Assembly (NCBI GenBank): GCA_016187945.1
Contig: JACPIT010000007.1
Span: 62,001-126,000, forward strand
Reading direction: 5' to 3'
Source: Opitutia bacterium
GTDB lineage: Bacteria; Verrucomicrobiota; Verrucomicrobiia; Opitutales; Opitutaceae
Length of the DNA stretch: 64,000 nt
The notes beneath the pieces are model-generated. The model saw only the letters and a list, made by a program, of their open reading frames with translations, did no database searches and had not been told where the DNA came from. This document shows, piece by piece, positions 8,043 to 16,724 of the stretch. Positions within the stretch are counted from its first letter, which is position 1, and each line of letters begins with the position of its first letter. The position numbers and the translations under genes were made by a program.

Positions 8043-10157
8043 ATGCATTTCTTCGGACTCCACTGGATCGACGGTCTGATCGTTCTCCTCTACATGGCAG
8101 CCATTCTCGCGATCGGCCAGCGGTTCGCGCACGGCGTGAAGAACGAGAAAGATTTCTTCCTTGGTGGCCGGTCGCTCGGGCGGTGGTTTCAATTTTTCCT
8201 GAGCTTCGGCAACATGACCGATCCGGGCCAGGCGACGACGACCGCCAGCTCGGTCTATCGGCAAGGCGCGGGCGGCGCGTGGCTGGCGCTCATCACGCTT
8301 TTTCTGACGCCCTACTACTGGTTTTCGAATGTCTGGTTTCGCCGCGTGCGGCTGACGACCACGGCGGAACTCTTCGAAGATCGGTTCGGCCGGCGCTTTC
8401 TCGCGACGCTCTACGCGGTGACGACGATCCTGATGGCGATTGTCGGCATCGCTGCGGGCAACGTCGTCGCGCTGAAGACGCTCCAGCCCTTGATGGTGAA
8501 AGAGCCGGCGGCCTACACGAGCGAGGATCAGCAGCGCATCGCCGACTACCGCGAGTTCACCGCGCTGCGCAAGGAGCGGGCCTCGGCGCCGTTGGAGCCA
8601 GCGCGAGCGGCGCGCTACGACATCCTGAAAAACTACTACGACCGCGGCGAGTTGCAGCCTTACGTGACGTATCTCCAGCCGGCGGCGTTCTACCTCGTGT
8701 CTTCGCTGCTCGTCGCGGTGTTCGTGATGCTTGGCGGGTTGAAGGCGTCCGCAGTGGTCGACGCCGTGCAGGCGATCCTGGTGATCTTGATCTCGGTAGT
8801 CTTGATTCCGTTCGGGCTCGCGAAAATCGGCGGACTGCACGCGCTGCACGAGAAAGTGCCGGAGGCGATGTTCAACTTGTTCGGCGGGCAGGTCGCGAGC
8901 GAATACACGTGGTATTCGATTGCCGCGCTCTTGCTCGTGCAACTCGTGGGCATCGTCGGCTCGCAGGCGAACATGACGATCGCCGGTTCGGCGAAGGACG
9001 AATTGGCCGCGCGACTTGGCGCGGTGACGGGTGGCTTCAGCAAGCGTTTCGTGACGATCGCATGGGCCTATTGCGGGCTGATCGCGCTCGCCCTGTTCGG
9101 GCCGAATCTGTCGGACCCCGACCAGACCTGGGGCCTGCTCACGCGCGCGCTGCTGCCGATCGGACTGATCGGCGTGATGATCATCGGCATTCTCGGTGGC
9201 AAACTCGCACTGCTCGGCGCGCAGTCGGTCGTGTTGTCCGGCCTCGTGGTGAAAAATCTCTACGAGCCGCTTTTCCCCGGGAAGTCCGAGCGGCACTACA
9301 TGCTCGTCGCGCGCCTCACGGTGCCGGCGGTGCTGCTGTGCGGCATCGGCGTCGCGCTCTATCTCAACAGCGTGATCGCGCTTCTGAAATTCGCGATCGT
9401 GCTGCTCGTCGTGTGGGGCGTGCCGATCACTCTGATTTTCCTGTGGCGCCGGCTCACCGAGACCGCCGTGCGCGTGCAAGTGCTGGCGACGCTCCTGTTG
9501 ATCGCCGTTATCCCCTGGGGCGTCTCACTCGTGCCGACGCTCGCGCAATCCCCCGCGCTCACCGTGATGACGCGAGAGCGCACGGTGACGACCGAGGTCC
9601 GCGCGGCCGCGGCGGACGTGGCGGCAGGACGGGCGGCCGTTGAAGGGCAGAAGATCGTTCAAACCGTCCACATCGAACCGGTTTCGGTCTTCTTCGAGGA
9701 GGGCGTGGTCCGCCTCGATCCGAAAGATCCGAACTCGCCGCGGACCGGCCTCGGACTTTTTCGGGCGGAGGTCTGGCTGGTGTCGCTGCTGGGCGTGGAT
9801 GTCGCCGCGTTTTCGCCGGCGATGCTGCTCACGACGCGCTACGTCGTCGACGCGCTGTTGCCGATCCTGATTCTGCTCGTCGCGAGCTGGCTGACGAAGC
9901 CGACCGATCCGGCGCGCGTGGCGCGCTTCTACGCACGCATGAAGACGCCGGTCGCACCGACACTCGCCGAAGACGCGCGCGAGGTGGAGGCGAGCTACGC
10001 GGAGCCGACGCGCTTCGATCACCTGAAACTGTTCCCGAACTCGAATTGGGAGCTGACGAAATGGAACCGGCAGGACGCGCTCGGTTTTCTCGGCTGCTGT
10101 GCACTGGTCGGCGTTGTCTTGATCTTCTTCAAGGCGGTGCTCGTCCTCGGCCGCTGA
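8043..10157 (+). CDS. Sodium:solute symporter (SSS family)
   Basis: A 704-residue inner-membrane transporter with 13 or more hydrophobic helices. The first helix follows MHFFGLHWIDG, and a YMAAILAIGQRFA segment then leads to the GRSLG motif characteristic of SSS transporters. The open frame extends upstream to 7956, but that part overlaps the peptidase gene and lacks transporter features, so ATG 8043 is preferred. Compared with short SSS members it carries two hydrophilic insertions: a charged loop at about 160-210 (after NVVALKTLQPL) and a larger one at about 500-575, rich in Val/Thr/Arg. Similar long SSS proteins are common in sugar- and uronate-degradation loci of this phylum. The substrate is unknown; the neighbours suggest a sugar, sugar acid or related organic solute released outside the cell. 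It is followed 12 bases later by the S51 peptidase. Confidence 0.9.
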   Translation: MHFFGLHWIDGLIVLLYMAAILAIGQRFAHGVKNEKDFFLGGRSLGRWFQFFLSFGNMTDPGQATTTASSVYRQGAGGAWLALITLFLTPYYWFSNVWFRRVRLTTTAELFEDRFGRRFLATLYAVTTILMAIVGIAAGNVVALKTLQPLMVKEPAAYTSEDQQRIADYREFTALRKERASAPLEPARAARYDILKNYYDRGELQPYVTYLQPAAFYLVSSLLVAVFVMLGGLKASAVVDAVQAILVILISVVLIPFGLAKIGGLHALHEKVPEAMFNLFGGQVASEYTWYSIAALLLVQLVGIVGSQANMTIAGSAKDELAARLGAVTGGFSKRFVTIAWAYCGLIALALFGPNLSDPDQTWGLLTRALLPIGLIGVMIIGILGGKLALLGAQSVVLSGLVVKNLYEPLFPGKSERHYMLVARLTVPAVLLCGIGVALYLNSVIALLKFAIVLLVVWGVPITLIFLWRRLTETAVRVQVLATLLLIAVIPWGVSLVPTLAQSPALTVMTRERTVTTEVRAAAADVAAGRAAVEGQKIVQTVHIEPVSVFFEEGVVRLDPKDPNSPRTGLGLFRAEVWLVSLLGVDVAAFSPAMLLTTRYVVDALLPILILLVASWLTKPTDPARVARFYARMKTPVAPTLAEDAREVEASYAEPTRFDHLKLFPNSNWELTKWNRQDALGFLGCCALVGVVLIFFKAVLVLGR

Positions 10158-10169
10158 ACGATTCCACCG

Positions 10170-10955
10170 ATGAGAATGCCGAATTGGATTTCAGCGCTGT
10201 GCGTCCTGCTCATCGCGTCGACGGGCCTCGCCGTCGCGCCAGCGCCGTCGGTGCTCCTTTGCGGCGGGAGCATGATGAACGGCGATCATTTTTCCGACAG
10301 CGTCGTGCCCGTGATGCGCGCGCACTATGCCGGCGTGAAGAAACTCGCGCTCGTGCTCCACGCGACCGCGCCCGCCGATCGCGACCGCATGGAGGCGCGG
10401 CTCAAGACGGCTTTCGCGCATCTCGCCGGCATCGAAGCCGAGTCGCTGCACCATTACGACGCGGCTGGACAGTGCGCGCTGCTCGAGCGGGCGGACGGCA
10501 TCTTTGTCGGCGGCGGCGAGACCTTCGAGCTGCTCGCGGAGTTGTATCGCACGGGCGAACTCGAGTTGATTCGTCGGCGCGTCGCGGCCGGCGTGCCTTA
10601 CGGCGGCGCGAGCGCCGGAGCGAACGTCGCGGGGCTGCACATCGGCACGACGAACGATTTCCCGGTCGCCGAAATACCGAGTCGTGCGGCGCTCGGCGTT
10701 TTTCCCGCGGTCATCAATCCGCATCACCCATTGTCGGAGGCGAAGGCCGACTTCGACGGACGCGCCGGGAAAATCCGCTACTACCTCCGGTTCAACCCGA
10801 CCGAGACGATCCTCGCGCTCGGCAACGCTTCGATCGCGCGGCTGCACGACGGACGCGTGACTTTCGAAGTCGGGCACGGTTGGGTTTACTCCGCGGCGGG
10901 CGTCCGCGCGCTGAATCCGGGCGATCGGATTCCGGAACTCGTGCCGAAATCGTAG
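10170..10955 (+). CDS. S51-family peptidase (dipeptidase E-like), exported
   Basis: A 261-residue class-I-glutamine-amidotransferase-fold serine peptidase. The nucleophile S148 lies in GGASAGA. D163 lies in TTND, and H185 in NPHHP. Their spacing (15 and 37 residues from the serine) equals that remembered for the catalytic triad of E. coli dipeptidase E. The family comprises alpha-aspartyl dipeptidases and cyanophycinases. Unlike cytosolic PepE it begins with a hydrophobic leader (about residues 6-25, ending AVAPAP), so it should act in the periplasm. It ends the forward operon. Its last 70 bases overlap the 3' end of the convergent reverse gene. An isoaspartyl or Asp-X dipeptidase role beside the M28 peptidase is plausible; a cyanophycinase role is less likely because the protein is short. 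Confidence 0.82.
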   Translation: MRMPNWISALCVLLIASTGLAVAPAPSVLLCGGSMMNGDHFSDSVVPVMRAHYAGVKKLALVLHATAPADRDRMEARLKTAFAHLAGIEAESLHHYDAAGQCALLERADGIFVGGGETFELLAELYRTGELELIRRRVAAGVPYGGASAGANVAGLHIGTTNDFPVAEIPSRAALGVFPAVINPHHPLSEAKADFDGRAGKIRYYLRFNPTETILALGNASIARLHDGRVTFEVGHGWVYSAAGVRALNPGDRIPELVPKS

Positions 10956-11782
10956 CGCAGCGTCCACGCGTGCGCGGAACATGGAGCAAGGTGCAGAGCG
11001 AGGAACGGCTCGAGCGAGAGCGTGTTGCCGTTGGCCCACACGACGCACTTGAACGGCGCGAAGTCGGTCGCGAAATCCACGTGCGTGAGTTTTGGGTGCG
11101 ACAAACGCGCGGAAAACGGCTCGTCGCGCGGCAGCACGAGATGATCGAGATGCCCGTCGCGTTCGCCGTTGAAGGTCCGCCGAAGCACGAGTTCGCGGCC
11201 TTCGAGTGCGAAGCCGGGATTGGGCGGGAGGCCGGTGCCGGCGGGTAGCTGCACGCGAGCGCGTCCGCTCTCGAGTGAGAAAAAGAGATGCGCGAACCAC
11301 TCCAGCGCCAGCGGTGCGTCGCCGCGGTTGAGCAGGCGCGAAGTCGAGAGCAGGGTGCGCTCGCGCAGCTCGACGGTGCGCTCGAGCTCATACGACCACC
11401 CGAGCACGGCTTGTGCGGTGCGGTAGACGATGCGCGTGGGCGTCTGGCTCTCGATTGTCCACGCGCACGGCTCAGTGACGATTACGGCGCCGCCGGCGTC
11501 GAGTCCGAGCGCGCCCGCGCCCGGCGCGAGACCCGTTTCTCCGCGCCAGAGCAGCGGCGCGCCGTCGGTCGTGCGGTGACGGAAAGATTCGGGCAGCCCC
11601 TGGCCGTTGTGCGGCGCAGGATCGGACTTCGGCCATTCCGGTCCGGCGAACAGCGGGCCGGCGGTCGCGTCGTGCACCTGCCAGATGTAGCCGCCCCAGG
11701 CGAAGCGCGGGCCGAGCCGCGAACGATCGGAGACGGGGTCGAGGAGTTCGACGCGGAGCGTGGCGTTCTCGAGGAGCGGCAC
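10886..11782 (-). CDS. Galactose-mutarotase-fold (aldose 1-epimerase-like) protein
   Basis: A 298-residue predicted all-beta protein with no signal peptide. It opens with a strand-rich segment, followed by GPRFAWGGYIWQVHD and a GQGLPESFRHR stretch. These resemble the mutarotase-like supersandwich used to bind sugars, as in DUF4432 and aldose-1-epimerase relatives. Later blocks such as ALEWFAHLFF and FAPFKCVVWANG fit that fold. The canonical epimerase His/Glu catalytic pair could not be located with confidence, so it may only bind or recognise a sugar. It is the last gene of a reverse operon, starting four bases after the small secreted protein. Its 3' end overlaps that of the convergent S51 peptidase by 70 bases. 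Confidence 0.7.
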   Translation of the reverse strand: MPLLENATLRVELLDPVSDRSRLGPRFAWGGYIWQVHDATAGPLFAGPEWPKSDPAPHNGQGLPESFRHRTTDGAPLLWRGETGLAPGAGALGLDAGGAVIVTEPCAWTIESQTPTRIVYRTAQAVLGWSYELERTVELRERTLLSTSRLLNRGDAPLALEWFAHLFFSLESGRARVQLPAGTGLPPNPGFALEGRELVLRRTFNGERDGHLDHLVLPRDEPFSARLSHPKLTHVDFATDFAPFKCVVWANGNTLSLEPFLALHLAPCSAHAWTLRYDFGTSSGIRSPGFSARTPAAE

Positions 11783-11786
11783 GACT

Positions 11787-12272
11787 TCAGCGCACGCGGC
11801 GGATTCGCACCGTCGTGTTCCGTCCTTCGACGAACAGCACGAACTCGCTGCGCGGGCGCGCGCGGATTTCGACGGCTTTGCCGACGAGTTCGTAGGGGAT
11901 CGTCTCGACGCCTTCCCAGATTTGGCCGTTGTCGAGGCTGAAGCGGTTGGGCGATTCCCACGACACGACTTTCGCGGTGAGCGGCGGCAACGACTCCCAA
12001 TCGTCGTTCGACACGGGGAGACCGAAGCGCTCGAGCCAGCCGCGTTTCGGTGCGGAGGGCGTGGTGACGGACGATGCGGCGGCGCCCGCGGCGGCTTGCT
12101 GGCGGATGAGCGCGGCGTCGATCACACCGATCTCGTCCGGCGTCAGTCGATCGAGTCCGGCGCGTTTCCATTCGGCGTCGGTGAGGATGGCTTTGAGGCC
12201 CGGGAAAACCTTCTGCGCGGGCGCGAGCGTCGTGGCGGCGAGAGCCGCGAGAACGAGAAGCAGCGTCTTCAT
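11787..12272 (-). CDS. Small secreted protein with C-terminal beta domain, unknown
   Basis: A 161-residue protein with a classic signal peptide (MKTLLLVLAALAATTLAPAQ, cleavage near 19). A middle helix segment contains LTPDEIGVIDAALIRQQ. The C-terminal domain (about 100-161) carries SLDNGQIWEG and ends FVEGRNTTVRIRRVR. This resembles a small SH3-like beta module seen at the C-terminus of many uncharacterised proteobacterial exported proteins, with the same LDNGQxW and RVRRV-type ends. No catalytic residues are evident. Gaps of 6 and 4 bases to its neighbours place it in one operon with the ABC exporter and the mutarotase-like protein. I do not assign a function. Confidence 0.75.
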   Translation of the reverse strand: MKTLLLVLAALAATTLAPAQKVFPGLKAILTDAEWKRAGLDRLTPDEIGVIDAALIRQQAAAGAAASSVTTPSAPKRGWLERFGLPVSNDDWESLPPLTAKVVSWESPNRFSLDNGQIWEGVETIPYELVGKAVEIRARPRSEFVLFVEGRNTTVRIRRVR

Positions 12273-12278
12273 GGCGGA

Positions 12279-14033
12279 TCAGATGTGGAGAAAACCGTCG
12301 CTCGAACCTTGCGCGGCGACGAGGCGCGCGAAGGTGCCGCTGCGCGCCGTGAGCGTGCGAAAATCGCCTTCTTCGACGATGCGGCCGGCGTTGAGCACGA
12401 TGATGCGATCGGCGTTGCGGATGGTGCTCAGGCGGTGCGCGATCGTGATGACCGTGCGCCCGGCGGACAGGCGGTCGAGCGCGTCTTGGATCAGGCGTTC
12501 GCTCTCGTAGTCGAGCGCGGAGGTGGCTTCGTCGAGGATGAGCACGGGCGGGTTGCGCAGGATGGCGCGCGCGATGGCGAGCCGCTGGCGCTGGCCACCG
12601 GAGATGGTGGCGCCGCGTTCGCCCACGCGGGTCGCGTAACCTTCGGGCAGGCGGGCGATGAACTCGTCGGCGTTCGCCTGGTGCGCGGCGGTGCGGAGCT
12701 CTTCGTCGGTCGCGTCGGCGCGGGCGAAGCGGAGATTGTCGGCGATGGAGCCGGAGAGCAGGAGGCTGTCCTGCAATACCACCGCGAGTTGCCGGCGGAC
12801 CCAGCGCATGTCCCACTCGGATTGCGGCACGCCGTCGATCAGGATGCGGCCTTCGCCGGGCGCGTAGAGTCCGAGCAGCAGGTTCGCGAGCGTGCTCTTG
12901 CCGGAGCCGGACGGACCGACGAACGCGATGTGCTCGCCGGGGCGAAGGTGCAGGTTGATCTCGTGCAGAACGCGGCGCTCTGGCGCGGTCGGGTAGGCGA
13001 ACGAGACGTTCTCGAACTGGATTTCGCCGCGGAGGCGTTCGATCCGGCGAGTGCCGCGCCAGTCTTCGACGTAGGTGGAGTCGATGAGTTCCTTGACGCT
13101 CTGGTAGCTTTCGCGGCCGATGAAATACTGCTCGCTCAACCCGACGAACGCCTGGATCGGACCGAGGACGATCGGCAGGCCGGCGACGAAGGCGAAGAGC
13201 GTGCCGTAGGAAATCGTGCCGCGGATCGCGAGCAGCGCGCCGCCCGCCATGACGATCAGCGCGATCACCTGCGTGCTCACATACCAGAACGTGCCGAAGA
13301 TCGCGTTGAGGTAGCTTTGATGGACGCGGCTGCGCGCGAAATCGAGGCTGGTGCGGTCGAGATCGGCCTCGGCCTGATGCTCCTCGCCGAAGCTGCGCAC
13401 GAGACGCAGCGCGGAGATGTATTCGCTGGCGGTGCCGGCGAGTTTCTCCTGCGCGAGGCGCGCTTCGTTGTTCGTGCGCTGGAGGCGGGAAAAAAAGTGG
13501 TATTTCGCGATGCCGTAAGCCGGCAGCACGAGCGCGAGGACGAACGCGAGGCGCCAGTTCAGCGCGGCGAGGATCACGAAGATGCAGCCGCCATAGAGGA
13601 TGTTCGGCAGAAACTGATTCAGGATGTTGTAGAGCAGCGCTTCGACCTTCTGCGTGTCGAAGGCGTATTTCGAAAGCAGTCGCCCGGTCTTTTGCTGATC
13701 GAGGTAGCCGAAGCTCAGGAACTGGAGCTTGAAGAAAATCCGCGAGCGCATCTCGACCATCATCTGGGCCATCGCCTTCGCGATCTCATTGGCGCCCCAG
13801 ATGGAGAACACGTAGTGGATGGCGAGCAGCACGAGGAACAACCCGCCGAGCTGCACGATCGCGACGCTGTCGCGCGCCGGCACGGCGACGTCGATCATGC
13901 GCTGGAAAAGCCAGGGGCAGGGCGCGACCGCGAGCGAGCGGAGCAGAGCGAGTCCGAGTCCGCGCGCGAGGCGGCGGCGGTTGCCCCACAAATATCCCGT
14001 GAGCGTGCGCGCCGCGAGCGCTTCGGCAGACAT
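12279..14033 (-). CDS. ABC transporter, fused permease and ATPase (MsbA-like exporter half)
   Basis: A 584-residue half-transporter. The N-terminal 330 residues form a six-helix type-I exporter membrane domain, with the first helices around 20-45 and 60-80. The nucleotide-binding domain follows: Walker A GPSGSGKST at about 373, signature ISGGQRQR at about 476, Walker B VLILDEATSALD at about 495 and a switch histidine in IAHRLS at about 527. All motifs are intact. It should act as a homodimer exporting a lipid, peptide or drug-like compound; specificity cannot be read. It lies 6 bases after the Gfo/Idh/MocA gene and 6 bases before the small secreted protein, so these are one transcript. No cysteine-peptidase domain for leader processing is present. 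Confidence 0.93.
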   Translation of the reverse strand: MSAEALAARTLTGYLWGNRRRLARGLGLALLRSLAVAPCPWLFQRMIDVAVPARDSVAIVQLGGLFLVLLAIHYVFSIWGANEIAKAMAQMMVEMRSRIFFKLQFLSFGYLDQQKTGRLLSKYAFDTQKVEALLYNILNQFLPNILYGGCIFVILAALNWRLAFVLALVLPAYGIAKYHFFSRLQRTNNEARLAQEKLAGTASEYISALRLVRSFGEEHQAEADLDRTSLDFARSRVHQSYLNAIFGTFWYVSTQVIALIVMAGGALLAIRGTISYGTLFAFVAGLPIVLGPIQAFVGLSEQYFIGRESYQSVKELIDSTYVEDWRGTRRIERLRGEIQFENVSFAYPTAPERRVLHEINLHLRPGEHIAFVGPSGSGKSTLANLLLGLYAPGEGRILIDGVPQSEWDMRWVRRQLAVVLQDSLLLSGSIADNLRFARADATDEELRTAAHQANADEFIARLPEGYATRVGERGATISGGQRQRLAIARAILRNPPVLILDEATSALDYESERLIQDALDRLSAGRTVITIAHRLSTIRNADRIIVLNAGRIVEEGDFRTLTARSGTFARLVAAQGSSDGFLHI

Positions 14034-14039
14034 GGCGAC

Positions 14040-15155
14040 TCAGGCGAGCGACGGCGCCTGGCCCTTGGCGCGAGGCGGCGAGCGGTCGCCGTGCAACACC
14101 GAATAAAACGGATCGCCCGGGCGAATCGAGCCGCGCGTGACGACTTCGCCGGTGAAGGCGGATTTGTAGATCGCGGTGAGCAGGTCGACGGTCTTGCGCG
14201 CCTCCTCGCCGGAGGTCAGCGGGCGGCGGTTGGCGTCGCGGTCGGCGACGAGCGCGCAGAGTTGCGTGCCGTGCGAGGCGCTCACGTCGGGCGGGAAACT
14301 TTGCCACGCCTGGAGGAGGCCGTCGTCCTGCGCCGGCGGCACGGGCGTGAAGCGCCAGTTGTCGCGCGTGTAGCCGTAGAGGTGCGTGAGTTCGAGCGTC
14401 GCGCGCTGATAATCGAGGCGCAGGTAAGTTTCCTGTCGCGGACTCAGCGCGCTGTTCACGATGGAGCCGAACGCGCCGTTGGCGAAAGTGACGAGCGCCA
14501 TCGAGACGTCCTCGACCTCGATGGCGCGGTCGAGCGTGCCGGCGATCGCGCGCACTTCGCGCCAGTCGCCGAACAGGTGGAGAAAGTGATCCATCGCGTG
14601 GATGCCGAGGCCCATCGTGGGGCCGCCGAGTTCGGTTTCCCAGCGGCCGCGCCATGGCACTGCGTAGTAGGCGGGATCGCGATACCAGAGCGTGTTGCAG
14701 ACGCCGACGAGCGGACGCCCGAGCTGGCCGGTGTCGGCGAGGCGTCGGACGTGCGCGGTCGACGCGCCGAAGCGCATCTGGAAAATGCAGGCGGTGTAGC
14801 AGCCGGTGCGCGCTTCGGCGGCCTGGATTTGGTCGAGTTCGGCGAGCGACCCACAGAGCGGTTTTTCGCACAGCACCCACGCGCCGCTTTCCATCGCGGC
14901 AACGCTCATCGCCGCGTGTTGGCCAGGCGGCGTGGCGATCAGGACGAAGTCCGGCCGGACTTCGCGCAGCATCGTTTCGTAGTCCGTGAAGGTGCGCGGA
15001 ATCGAGTGGCGCTGGGCGAATTCGGCGACGCGCGTCGCGTCGATGTCGACAGCCGCCTCGAGGGTCACCCGTTGCTGGGTTGCTTCGACCGCGCGAATGT
15101 GGGCGTCACCAATGGAGCCAGTGCCGACCAGGGCAGCGCGATAGACTTTGTTCAT
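14040..15155 (-). CDS. Gfo/Idh/MocA-family NAD(P)-dependent oxidoreductase
   Basis: A 371-residue protein. An N-terminal Rossmann domain carries GTGSIG at 11-16, and CEKP near 95 holds the conserved catalytic-region lysine. A C-terminal alpha/beta substrate domain follows, with LGGPTMGLGIHAMDHFLHLFGD. Such enzymes oxidise or reduce sugars, inositols or sugar acids. The frame extends 10 codons upstream to 15185, but MNKVYRAALVG is the natural N-terminus, so I start at 15155. It is first of the tightly spaced Gfo-ABC-small-protein-mutarotase set. A GACGG/CCGTC inverted repeat lies 33 bases ahead of this start. The substrate is unknown. Confidence 0.9.
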   Translation of the reverse strand: MNKVYRAALVGTGSIGDAHIRAVEATQQRVTLEAAVDIDATRVAEFAQRHSIPRTFTDYETMLREVRPDFVLIATPPGQHAAMSVAAMESGAWVLCEKPLCGSLAELDQIQAAEARTGCYTACIFQMRFGASTAHVRRLADTGQLGRPLVGVCNTLWYRDPAYYAVPWRGRWETELGGPTMGLGIHAMDHFLHLFGDWREVRAIAGTLDRAIEVEDVSMALVTFANGAFGSIVNSALSPRQETYLRLDYQRATLELTHLYGYTRDNWRFTPVPPAQDDGLLQAWQSFPPDVSASHGTQLCALVADRDANRRPLTSGEEARKTVDLLTAIYKSAFTGEVVTRGSIRPGDPFYSVLHGDRSPPRAKGQAPSLA

Positions 15156-15187
15156 GCGGCGAAAAGAAGGATGCGGCGCACACAATG

Positions 15188-15199
15188 GACGGAACCGTC
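15188..15199 (-). promoter_or_regulatory. Short inverted repeat upstream of the Gfo/Idh/MocA gene
   Basis: GACGG-AA-CCGTC is an uninterrupted five-base-arm inverted repeat about 33 bases before the chosen start on the reverse strand. It could be a small operator half-site pair. Its length makes chance occurrence likely in GC-rich DNA, so it is recorded only as a candidate. Confidence 0.15.
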
Positions 15200-15287
15200 A
15201 GCGCCGCGCGACAGGAAACCGAATGAAAATGGCTGAAAATTTGCCGCGGCTCGCACGCGCGGGCGCGGAGGGCGAAATGCGGTGCGG

Positions 15288-15305
15288 TCGCGCGCCGGCG
15301 CGCGA
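15288..15305 (-). terminator. 18-base perfect palindrome directly after the diiron gene stop
   Basis: TCGCGCGCCGGCGCGCGA is a perfect 18-base palindrome that touches the stop codon (15306-15308) of the reverse-strand diiron gene. As RNA it can form a 7-bp GC stem with a CCGG loop. There is no U-tract, so it may be a processing or pausing hairpin rather than an intrinsic terminator. Confidence 0.35.
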
Positions 15306-16634
15306 TCACGGCAGCCCGACGAGGCGGCGAATCGCGTTGCCGGTGAGGCGTTGAGCGGCGGGCACCGAATGGGGCGTTCGTCCGCCGTGAATCTGGGCGA
15401 GTTCGGCGAACCTGGCCTGCGTGGCGGCGATGAATTCCTCGACGGAGCGCGTCTCGCCGCCTAGTCGCATGATCTCGGGCAGCCAGCGGTGGCCGTAGCG
15501 GACGTGGTTCTGTTCGTCGTTGCGATCGAAGGCGAGGAGCGTGTCGGCTTCGAAGTCGTTGAGTTCCCGCACGCGATCCATGACGGCGGCTTTCGTCGGA
15601 AAACTTCCCGCCTCGAATTCCATCGTCATCATCGCGTAGCGCTCGTGCGGCGGCATCTGGACGAGAATGTGGTAGAGATCGAGGGAGTGTTCGACCGTCA
15701 TGAGGTCGACGCCGAGTTTCGACAGTTGACGGAAACCGAAGGCGCTGTGCCGCGACTCGTCCCAGAGGTGGCGCGCGAGATCGTAGTGGAGATCGAACGG
15801 CGCTTGCGGCGTGTCGAAGAAGACGGTCGCGAGATAGTCGACGGCGTCCATCTCCATCATGAGCCAGACGTAGACCATGAGGCGGATCACGCGCGCGTCG
15901 GTTTGCGGGTCGGTGAGCCATTGGCGCACGATCGGCGTCTCGGCGGGGTCGGTGCTGAAGACGCTCGAGCACGTCGGGTATCGGCCGCGATTGCAGGTCG
16001 GCGGGTGCTGGTAGCGGCGCGCCGCGGATTCCCAAACGAAATCGCCCGGCAGCGGCCGGCGGACCGATTCGCCGAGCAAACCGCCCTCGGCGGCGAGCGC
16101 GTGGCGGAGGTGCGCGACCCAGGCATCGGAGCCGGCGGGCAGGTTGCCGAGGAACGGCTCGATCTCGCGCGCGTGGCGTTCCTCGTCGGCGATGAACTCT
16201 TCGGCCAATTTTCGCGACGGCCAGTCAGCGAGCGGGTGCGTGACTTGGAGATAGTGGCGGTAGGCGGAGAGCAGCGCGGGTTTCAGCACGCGGTAGAAGC
16301 CGGCGAGTGCGACGTAGCTGTCGGTCGGCATCACCGCCTCGGTGAACAGGCGCTGCAAGAACTCGCGCGTGGCTTCGCCCGAGCCGAAGCCGCTCATCTC
16401 GCGGCCGCGCTCGCGCAGGAAGCGCGCGTGGCCGGCCGATTCCCAGACGTGCTGGCAGAGCAGGTATTTCAGTTCGGGTTCGCCGACGCGGTAGATCAGC
16501 GTCGTGGCGGTTCGGACGAATTCGCGTTCGGCCTCGAAGAGCAGCCGCTGCAGCCGGGCCATTTCAACGACCGCGGCCATGCGGCCCGACGCGGCGGTGT
16601 TGGACGGGGTGACGTAAGACGTGGAGGCGACCAT
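15306..16634 (-). CDS. Tandem ferritin-like diiron protein
   Basis: A 442-residue mostly helical protein without signal peptide. Four metal-ligand-type Glu/His motifs are spaced as two ferritin-like four-helix bundles: E65-x3-H69 (WESAGH), E151-x2-H154 (EERH), E293-x2-H296 (DESRH) and E374-x2-H377 (EQNH). An Arg/Cys-containing linker at about 205-225 (PPTCNRGRYPTC) separates the halves. This suggests one or two diiron centres, as in DUF455-like and N-oxygenase or desaturase relatives. I cannot name the substrate. It is encoded behind the PhyH oxygenase gene on the same strand (90-base gap) and before the oxidoreductase (150-base gap). Two O2-using iron enzymes side by side suggest a shared oxidation pathway, possibly under the divergent AraC regulator. 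Confidence 0.75.
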   Translation of the reverse strand: MVASTSYVTPSNTAASGRMAAVVEMARLQRLLFEAEREFVRTATTLIYRVGEPELKYLLCQHVWESAGHARFLRERGREMSGFGSGEATREFLQRLFTEAVMPTDSYVALAGFYRVLKPALLSAYRHYLQVTHPLADWPSRKLAEEFIADEERHAREIEPFLGNLPAGSDAWVAHLRHALAAEGGLLGESVRRPLPGDFVWESAARRYQHPPTCNRGRYPTCSSVFSTDPAETPIVRQWLTDPQTDARVIRLMVYVWLMMEMDAVDYLATVFFDTPQAPFDLHYDLARHLWDESRHSAFGFRQLSKLGVDLMTVEHSLDLYHILVQMPPHERYAMMTMEFEAGSFPTKAAVMDRVRELNDFEADTLLAFDRNDEQNHVRYGHRWLPEIMRLGGETRSVEEFIAATQARFAELAQIHGGRTPHSVPAAQRLTGNAIRRLVGLP

Positions 16635-16724
16635 GAAGGGAGTTGGCAGGGCGCTTCATCGACGAGCCGGCCCTCGCGTGGAAGAGGAACCCGTCCGCGA
16701 GACGCCGCGCCCTGCCGAAAGAGT

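Noticed and set aside
11760-15236. A very long open frame on the forward strand opposite the ABC transporter and oxidoreductase genes.
   Set aside because: Its translation is rich in Arg/Glu/Ala/Asp repeats with no domain, while the reverse strand encodes intact ABC and Gfo/Idh/MocA motifs. Long antisense frames are expected in GC-rich DNA.
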